Shown piece by piece: positions 1 to 8,600 of a DNA stretch of 64,000 bases. How positions within the stretch are numbered: the stretch's first letter is position 1; each line of letters opens with the position of its first letter. Source of the DNA: Methanobacteriota archaeon (lineage in GTDB: Archaea; Thermoplasmatota; Poseidoniia; Poseidoniales; Thalassarchaeaceae); contig JABIKU010000002.1 of NCBI GenBank assembly GCA_018654845.1, positions 1-64,000 on the forward strand, written 5' to 3'. The notes under the pieces are model-generated. The model was not told where the DNA came from, did no database searches, and worked only from the letters and a program-made list of their open reading frames with translations. The position numbers and the translations under genes are program-made.

Positions 1-1655
1 AAATTATCAATCAATAATACTCGCTTATTTTCTCGTCTAGAAAATCTGCCCATTTTTCCGGGAGAAAGACGTCCGAGCGTTCCTGTAATTTTTGGGACTT
101 CGAGCATACCAAGTTCACGCTCGGGTAATTCTTCAGCAGAAAATCCTGTTCGAAATCCCCAAGCAGCTTCAGTGACCGCCGCCGCTTTCCATCGAGCTTC
201 TTCAACTTCAGCGCTGGCAGTAGATCCAATGACGATTCCACCACCTGCTTGAACGGTTCCAAACCAATTTAAGGGCCCACTTTTTGCTTCCAAAGTTCGA
301 ATCAAAATATTGAATTCTGATTTCTTCGCACCGGAATGAATGTGCCCAATCGAACCTGTCCATGCACTTCTCGGTGCGCCTTCTAATTCATCGATAGCGG
401 CCATTGTAACAGTTTTGGGACAACCAGTAATTGACCCACCTGGAAAAAGAGCAGATAGAGCAGCGCCGAAGGAGACGTTTGGAAGAAGTTCTCCGCTTAC
501 CCCGCTGACAAGGTGTTGGACTGTAGGTAAGGCCTCGATGCGCCAATCAGACCAATGCACCGAACCGGTTTTGCAAACTCTTCCTAAATCGTGCCTCTCA
601 AGATCGACGAGCATGAGATGTTCGGCGATTTCTTTCTCAGATGATGCCATTTCGATCCGCAATCTCTCATCTTCAGCATGGCTCGACCCTCTCGCTCGTG
701 TACCCTTTATTGGCCGTGTCGAGAGTGTGTTTTGCTGTAATTTCAGCAATCGTTCAGGGCTTGCAGAAGCCACCGACCAACCATGATCATCGAGATGAAG
801 CCATGATGAAAATGGTGCCGGATTCGATTCGTTCAATCGAAGGTAAGCATTCCATGGGTGGTCGACCATTTCACTTGTCCAACGGCGTCCATAATTGACT
901 TGGTAAAGATGGCCGCCGCGAATTCCATCACGAATTTTTTCGACCTTTTGAGCATGGGAAGCATCCGTTTCAGAATGAGGAACAAGAGAATAAGAAAGTT
1001 TAGACAATTTTGGTTGGATGATTTCGGGAGCTTCATCTATTGAAGCCCAGGGATGGTTTTCGAGTGAGAGTAAACGAAGTTTTTCTTCCTCGCGCTCATG
1101 TACCCACCAAGCATCACATCGCCATAATACTCCTAGCAATTCTCCATCTTTCGGTGTATTTTCCAATTCTACTTCGACCGACCATCGACTCAAATCATAA
1201 CCTAATAATCCTGCAAAACCCCCCGGGACAATCGGCATTTTCTCATCCAAGTTGGTAGGTTTAATTTCCCATTTTTCAGCGGCTTCAAGAGCCGCTGCCA
1301 ATGTCTTAGGATGCAATTCATCAACACTATTCCAACGCCCATTCTGCCATTCTTGAACTAACATAACCAATGGTGGAGCTTGAGTGAGAAAAATTTCACC
1401 AGAAAGTGCTGAACGAGTTGGTTCGAGGGTAGATTCTCTTAAGGTAATATCATCAGATTGCGGCTCGAAAAACAATATGCGAATACTATCTAATGAAGGT
1501 AAGAATGAACGCTGAGAAAGGTCGGTAATTGGGCCCCCTGAGTGAAGTAATAATTCATCTCGATTAGGTAATTCACCTATACGCGAACCAGCAAGAATAC
1601 CGATAAGGGGGTCTGCTTGTGAACAAGGAAATATTGATTCAACAATTCTGACCAT
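1..1655 (-). CDS. pabB: Aminodeoxychorismate synthase component I, apparently fused to a PabA-like amidotransferase (partial, runs off window)
   Basis: This enzyme would convert chorismate to aminodeoxychorismate for p-aminobenzoate synthesis. The frame opens with ATG at 1655, four bases after the stop of the PabC-like gene, and stays open to the window edge. Near its C-terminal end I can read PIKGT (around 690-705), which carries the lysine typical of PabB; anthranilate synthases have alanine there. It is followed by PGGSITGCPK, IDELEG, TGSIGHIHSGA and AGGGIVIGS. After the normal PabB end the same frame continues through a short linker into RVLLIDN at 3-23, which is how PabA/TrpG amidotransferases begin. 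I therefore infer a PabB-PabA fusion in that order. A separate PabA starting at an internal ATG near 52 is the alternative. The rest lies outside the window. Confidence 0.88.
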   Translation of the reverse strand, partial: MVRIVESIFPCSQADPLIGILAGSRIGELPNRDELLLHSGGPITDLSQRSFLPSLDSIRILFFEPQSDDITLRESTLEPTRSALSGEIFLTQAPPLVMLVQEWQNGRWNSVDELHPKTLAAALEAAEKWEIKPTNLDEKMPIVPGGFAGLLGYDLSRWSVEVELENTPKDGELLGVLWRCDAWWVHEREEEKLRLLSLENHPWASIDEAPEIIQPKLSKLSYSLVPHSETDASHAQKVEKIRDGIRGGHLYQVNYGRRWTSEMVDHPWNAYLRLNESNPAPFSSWLHLDDHGWSVASASPERLLKLQQNTLSTRPIKGTRARGSSHAEDERLRIEMASSEKEIAEHLMLVDLERHDLGRVCKTGSVHWSDWRIEALPTVQHLVSGVSGELLPNVSFGAALSALFPGGSITGCPKTVTMAAIDELEGAPRSAWTGSIGHIHSGAKKSEFNILIRTLEAKSGPLNWFGTVQAGGGIVIGSTASAEVEEARWKAAAVTEAAWGFRTGFSAEELPERELGMLEVPKITGTLGRLSPGKMGRFSRRENKRVLLIDN

Positions 1656-1659
1656 TTGC

Positions 1660-2442
1660 TCACTCCAAATCTTCTATTGACTGCCATGCACAATCTAATC
1701 GCACAAACCACGAATCTCGTGCAGCTTGAAAGAGCCTTCCACGCGGTTGGCCAATTTGCCGACCATCTATGCTCGCCAAGGCTTGAACACCCATTCCACT
1801 ACCGAGCACAATCATCTCCTTTGCTCGCAAAATAAGAGGGATTGTTAGGCGAGCTGGACGGATTGGAATTCCCGCTGCTTCAATACCTGCTCGAATTTGT
1901 TCGAGCGTAACAGAATCGAGTGCCCCTTCGCTCGGCCGAGGATGATAGGCGATTCCATCGGCATCGAGAATCACTGGCATACATCGATCACCATCGACAA
2001 GAATTTCTTCATCGAAAAGCAAAGAAATATCCGCACCAAATTCTTTGGCGGCCTCGCGCGCCTCAAAGTATGGCTGCCAATCTCCATGTTTGGTTCCTCG
2101 AACCGAAGAATCCCATTTTGGAGCGGCTAAAGATATCGCCGAGAGTTCGTCAGGCCAGGCACCATTTACTCTAGGTGTCAACGAAATTACACCTGCTTTA
2201 TCGATTCCAACTCTGATTACGAATGGTGCCTGATCGTCACCAGTCACCGGCTCACCCACAGGTGAGAGAGAAATCAATTTCTCGAAGATTTTTAGACTAA
2301 AATTTTCGGGCAAAACCAATCCCAATCGCTCGGAATGCCTCAGCATCCGAGCAAAGTGAAGATTTGCTGATAACAAATGAGATTTACCATCCCATGCAAT
2401 AGTGGTGAATAGTTCAGATTGAGGGTCCCCGGTGTTCACCAT
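1660..2442 (-). CDS. pabC: Aminodeoxychorismate lyase-like, class IV aminotransferase fold
   Basis: A 260-residue protein of the fold-type IV PLP family (PabC / branched-chain aminotransferase), expected to release pyruvate from aminodeoxychorismate and give p-aminobenzoate. GTKHGDWQPYFEA near residue 113 matches the segment with the PLP-binding lysine, and the GMGVQ and SIDGR segments near the C-terminus fit the family. The usual TE(A/S)S-N segment that contacts the PLP ring is replaced by LVDGDRCMP, which is divergent. It lies directly upstream of the pabB-like gene with a four-base gap, so the two are probably one operon, and this context supports lyase over aminotransferase. The divergence makes the exact activity less certain than the fold. 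Confidence 0.75.
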   Translation of the reverse strand: MVNTGDPQSELFTTIAWDGKSHLLSANLHFARMLRHSERLGLVLPENFSLKIFEKLISLSPVGEPVTGDDQAPFVIRVGIDKAGVISLTPRVNGAWPDELSAISLAAPKWDSSVRGTKHGDWQPYFEAREAAKEFGADISLLFDEEILVDGDRCMPVILDADGIAYHPRPSEGALDSVTLEQIRAGIEAAGIPIRPARLTIPLILRAKEMIVLGSGMGVQALASIDGRQIGQPRGRLFQAARDSWFVRLDCAWQSIEDLE

Positions 2443-2486
2443 AGGCTTCGCTTGGGCTACAAGACTTCAAATTCTGCTGTTGAATA

Positions 2487-2660
2487 TCACAATAAATCAT
2501 CGAGGAAAGAGGTGTCAACATCCTCATCTGTATCATCTAAATCGTCAGCTAAATCGTCCAAATCATCCAAATCAAAATCACCGACCATACCTGCCAAATC
2601 ATCCAAATCAATCTCATCATCATCTCCGCCGAGCAACTCATCAACTACTTCGAAAGAGGC
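2487..2660 (-). repeat. Low-complexity Asp/Leu repeat tract encoding the tail of the giant surface protein
   Basis: On the plus strand this stretch repeats atcatccaaat and atcgtcagct-like units. On the coding strand these give alternating DDL/DDLD residues. It is a coding low-complexity repeat, not an intergenic element, and it explains the serine-rich open frames seen antisense to it. Confidence 0.6.
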
Positions 2661-5600
2661 AGAAGGAGTTGATTCATCATCAAATTCATTCGGTTGCAAG
2701 TCAAGAGATTCTTGGTTGATTTCTCCCCCGTCACTAATTCCTTTTCCACCGGTGTCCATTCCAATTGGTTCATCAAACGAATCATCTTCATCCAAACCTG
2801 ATTCTCGTCGATTCATTTCTTCATCGAGTTCTACCTCTAAAGCACCCATTTCCCAAGGCTCAGGTGCTGCTTGCTCCTTCGGTTTGATGATTAGAATTGC
2901 ACCGAATAGAATCATAATGGCTGAAATAACTGCAATAATCATATTCATATCGCCGCCGATTAATTGGTCGATCCACGATAATCCCAAACCATCATCGCCA
3001 GGATTTTCACTACCAAATGCTGACTCAGAAAATGGTCGAACCTCTAATGGGTCAACCGCTAATCGATGGACTTCGCCATCGAATCCTACTATTGCGATAT
3101 AGTATGAAATTTCATTTGAAACTGGCCAGTTTTCTGCAATTCCAGATTTTGTATCTACTAAGAAGAGAGTGTAATAATTCTCCACTACTTGCCATTCATT
3201 TCCAGATTCTGGAGAATTAATATCTCTTATATCTTCAAATGGTTCAGCTGAAGCAAAAATAATGTAGGATTCGATAACAGGACTTTGCATATCATCCCAT
3301 TGAATCTCAATACGGTCACCACTCGGATTCCAATATGCCCGAAGACCGCTTACCTCTGGAATATGCAAACCAGGATCCAAACTATTCTCATCAATAAGTG
3401 CAATCGAAGTTGTTTTTAGGCCATCGTCCCAATAATTACCTGATGAATCAACTGCTACGACAGAAACCCACATCATAATGCTCGGCGCAAGTGCGCGCCC
3501 ATCGGAAAGTTGCTCCAATAATACAGGTAATTGCGCATCACGCTCGACTATAATCGCCGGTTCTCGCATTCCAATGCTTGTAAACGGTACAACATCAGCA
3601 TAAATCCAATATTCGGAAACGTCAGAAGCCTCACTTTCCTGGAAATTGACAAACACGCCGTCACCGTCGTCTGGCGCACGATCAGTTAACTGAGGAGCGA
3701 CCAAACGCTCAGGTGGATGAATGTCACCACGGTTATCCAACGGTGTGACCAAGACCATGTTATCCTGCATTTCATCGAGGTAAACATTACCACTAACATC
3801 GTGAGTAGTCACTGTCACGTAAAGTGGAATACCTGCTTGAATCGATTGTGAAACTAGCTCATTGACCCGGTTGCCATAGAGCGCTGTTGTCAGTGTCATC
3901 TCGAGTTGGAAAGCTCCTCCGATTTGACGCTGATCAATCGTAATCAATCCGCAGTTAACTGGGTCATTTTCGCATAGTGCCCAAAGCTCGGTCAAATCGT
4001 TAAGTGGATATTCAGAAATCCAAATAGTGTAGAAACTGAAATCCTTCTCTAGAGAGCGATTCCAGATAATATCAACAGAAGTTCCATCATCGTCTGGATG
4101 ATCCCAAGCATTCAATCCCGCAACACGCTCAGGTGGAATTCCTACACCCGCCAAATTCGATTGCGGGGTTACCTCTACAACGAGAACATCGTTGAGATTT
4201 TGATTGCCCCAATCATCGCTTGCTACTACACCTACCCAATAAGCGCTGTCGTCGACCAAGGAGAGTTCTCCAATTGATGAAATCAAAGTTGAATTGGTCG
4301 TGCAATCTTCGATGTAAGCTGCGATTGGCCAACCATCGACCGTGTTCGGTGGTTGCCAACTTGTTGCAGGAACCATGTAAATCGTATGATATGCACAATC
4401 TTCCTCAATATTTGGAGTCCAATTGACTTCAATGATTCCACCTTCATCGTCCGGTACATCAATTGCGATTGTGCCTTCGATTATTGCTGGTGGGATGCCA
4501 TCATTCAGCCCGCCAGCGGTAACAATTGGACCGATAACGGTCGCATTAGCAGGATCCGATTGGCCGGCTTCATCAACACAAACTGTAGCAAACCAATATG
4601 GTGTACCGGGATTGAGTTGCAAGACGGTAGTATTACCTGAACTGAAGGGATAATCAATTTCTCCACTCAATGCAATTGCGTTAGTAATTTCATGTTCGAC
4701 CGCCCAAAGTCGAGTTTTACTTGGGTCGAGCTCGGTGCACGGCGTCCACTCTGTGTATATTGTTCCAGCCGTGCCCCCAGAAATTGGTTCTGCAGAAATC
4801 CAAGCAGGAGGTGCTGGAATTTCATCTGTTGGAGTTGCATTATCTACCCAACTCATCGGCTCACCAATAGAGCCATCAGGATATTCAATAACTATCGCAG
4901 CTCGATACTTATTACCATCCACAAGTGGAACAATGAGTCCACCATCATCGGCTTCAGTAATCGTCGTGGTTATTTGGGACCAATAAGGAATAGTCAGATA
5001 GCCACCAAAGTTTGCTAGGTCGGCTTTATTCGGTTCCCAATCAGGTTCGGCAGTCGCATCCCAAACGTATAGTCGGTATGCATACCACGCAGCATCTTCT
5101 GATAGTAACCAAGAGGCTTCAAGAACTCCTCCGCCATCATTAGGCCGATTTTCAAGAGATGTGATAACTGTCGGTACTTCGATTCGTTCCCAATCATATG
5201 TTACTCGGACGCGAAGTTGCCCGTTGGCTGGAGACTGTAATTGAATATGTAATTCAACATTTGTTGAGCCTGGGCCAATGTTCGATATCGCACTCTGGAA
5301 TCCTGCTTCAATCGCATGATCACGAGCTGCTAAATCCCAAGAACCAGAGTAATTGAGGCTCTTCGAGCGAGCCCAAATAGATGCTCCAGATGATGGGCTT
5401 GCCATCGTTAGTGCAGCAAATTGCATTGGCAAAGCACCGGTTGGAGAAGAGGTGACATCAGAAGAAATTGTAATTGGGTTCAAATCATCCACTAGAATTG
5501 TTGTCATACCTGGATGAGTTCGATTAGTAATATCCCAAGTCTGTCCAGCGAATAGAGTGGAAAGCGGTTCTGCTCTTCGCTGATTTTCGCGAGATTGTTC

Positions 5601-8600
5601 ATTCAAAGTTACAACAGGACTGAAATGATGCAATCCATCTTGACCTACTACATACAATCCTGTGAAATCTATAGCAGCACCAGCTAACCCAGTCATAACC
5701 AACGAATCTACCGTACCATGATCTTCTCCAACTCGTAAAACATCGATTCCACGTGGACTAATCAAGACCAGTTCAACACCGTTTGAGACCATCTCAAACG
5801 GTGGCCATGATAGAAGTGAATTAGCACCGACACCGGTCTCCATTTTCATCATAGTAGAGTTCCAATGAACAACCGGATCGTTGTCGGTAGCAATGTGAAC
5901 CCCCCAATCATCAGTTGCGATAGCGCGAACATCATTGCTTGGAATCATATCGATTTGGTAGCTTCCATTTACTAAATCAGTAACGATATCCCAGGCGACT
6001 ACTCCAGGTCGTGTCGGGCCCTGACCATTGTGAGATATGAAAATCGAAGCGTCATGATAGAGTGTAATTGTCGAAGAATTTCCAACGATTTCACGGGTGA
6101 CAGAATCAGCAAAAGCCAATCCTGAAACTTTATCTCCAGCCAATCCATCATCAAACCCTATGGTTTTGATAATTGATAAGTTACTCGAATTAAACACGGT
6201 CAAACCAGCCAATCCACCGGCCAGAATTTTATCGTATAATCCCAATGAATTCGTAGTATTGCCTGCATTCGGATCTGAAACATACATCAGATGTTCAATA
6301 ATAGGGCTAGGTAAACCATCGATCGTTGTAATCGGATCATCCCAATCATTGCGAGACGTATTGTAAAGTCCGATTCCACCGTGAGTAGCTACGAAAATAT
6401 GGTTACCACTTTCTAAAAAATCTCGAACAATATTACTCGGCAATCCTGCGAGAAGGCTGCCATGACCCCAATTGCCGGTATTGGTGTTGAATATTTGGAA
6501 ACCGGCTGCAGAGCCTTGGCTGCCCATCAATCCAACATACATCGTGCCATCATCGAGAAGGACTGTTCCATCCATTTGATTGTGTAAAGCGACTGGAGTA
6601 TTGCTTCTTGTTCGTTGTAATAAATCGATCTTTCTCAAACCTTGACCTGCTGTAGTGACCCACAGAACATCGCCATCCAAAGTTAAATCATTGACAATAT
6701 CTGATTGAAAATTATAGCCATATTCCCAACGAACAGAACCATTGCTAGTCAATTCGCCTTGAAGGACCGACGAGCCGTGAAATGAATTGACATTAAGGCT
6801 TGTTGACACCCAAACGTGAGTTGAATTTGAGATGATTTCTACTACACGACCGCTTGTAAGGCCGGCTAATTCATCGAAACCACTTTCGATTAGACCGGTC
6901 GAATCTAAGCGATCAACACGATTGAGCCCTGTTGTTTGGCCGGAACGGCCAATCGCGTAAACTGGAGTTGTACTTGAAGGAGCACGGACGACTGAGCAGC
7001 CATCCATTCCAGGACTTAGAATTTGGCCATTTGCAGTCGATGTACCCGAAGTAATAATTCGTGAAATACCACCAGTGCCATCGTATTGATGAGTGACGAG
7101 GAGGAGGTTTCCATCATGTAACATTCCACCGGGGAAAACTCGGTCATCGCCTATTCCGTCACTAGAATGAGTAAGAGTAGACAAGAGAGAATTTGTATTG
7201 TAATTGTAGCGATCAATTCCGACCCCATCTGTATCGAAACCAATATACATTATTCGATTTGGTTCATCACAGGCAATGGCGCGAACATCATTGTTAGCGA
7301 GCCCAGGAGATCCTGTTGTGAGAGGTGAAATCCACTCATTGGTTAACTGATCATTATCATGGTCAGCAAGGTCATATCTAGCAATTCCGCCTTGATTTCC
7401 CCACCAAGCGATTTCACCGATGGCTATGTGAACAATATCGTCGCATACTTCGATATCAGCAGGATATCCATCGGGAATATCGCCCGTACCTAAATCCCAT
7501 AATGTCCATAATCCAGAAGAACCATTCATCCGAAGAACCTCAGCGTCTGAATTCCACCCGCAACCGCCTTCACATGTACCAGCCCACAAATCATTTCCAG
7601 CAACGGTTAATGAGTAAATTTGATCTTCTGAATCGGAAGGTAAACCATAATTGTGAGTCCATGGAGTCAGCCATGTTTCGTTAGCTGGATTCCAGCGTAA
7701 TAATCCCGCCATACTGGCAAACATGTATTCGCCATCATATTCAACCATTCCACGAATTGGCCCGTCGATATTTGTCCATTCATTAAGTAAAGTCATATTA
7801 TGGGCAGAGAATCGGCGCAGGATATTATTCCCATACGCGACCCACATTTCACAAGAAGAAGAATTGATTGGGAAACAATCGCCAAGGAATTGAGCATTTA
7901 CTCGGAGAACATTTCCAATCGTTTGCAAATCATCAGACCAATTTTCTGATGATGTGTTCCAACGAACGATTGTGCCATCGCCATTATTCCAATATTGAGT
8001 CGGTCGGACGCCGATCCATAGATGGTCTCCGACCGAACCGATTCCATGAATGACACCGGACCAACCGAGACGTGAACCGGCATCAAGGGTGGATTTGCTA
8101 GAATTTGAAGTCAAATTAATTCGATAAATCAAATCATTTGAGGCGCCCCAACCATTGCTTCGTTGGATAGAATAATGTAAGGTATCACCGATTATTTCAA
8201 TATCGGCGGGCGGAGTATTAGAAAGGGTAGGTCCACCAGAATTTAGACCACGATTCCAGTCAATTAGAACCGTGTTATTGATGACATCGAGCAATGTTAG
8301 ACCAAAGTCACCACCAGCCCATATCGTTCCGTAAGTCAATCCAGGAACAAGTGTGGTTACGTCATCATCATCGAGCATTCCTTGGTCCCCATCCCAAGTT
8401 TGCAGCCATTCTTGATTGACTAGGTCATAGCGGGCAAGTCCAGTATTTTCAAATCCAAGGTAAAGGATATCGTCGACCAAAACCGTACGAGAACGCTGGG
8501 TTTCATCACCTGCTTGCCAAACCTCAATCACTGTATCATTATCGGTATTGATGAGAGCTGCGCCTTCATTTGTTCCCGCAAGCAAGCGGTCAGTACTCAA

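Noticed and set aside
340-1258. Several short plus-strand frames
   Set aside because: They lie antisense to the well-supported pabB gene and show no family signal.
2419-3102. Serine-rich 227-residue plus-strand frame
   Set aside because: It is antisense to the acidic tail of the giant surface protein and its composition mirrors the repeat.
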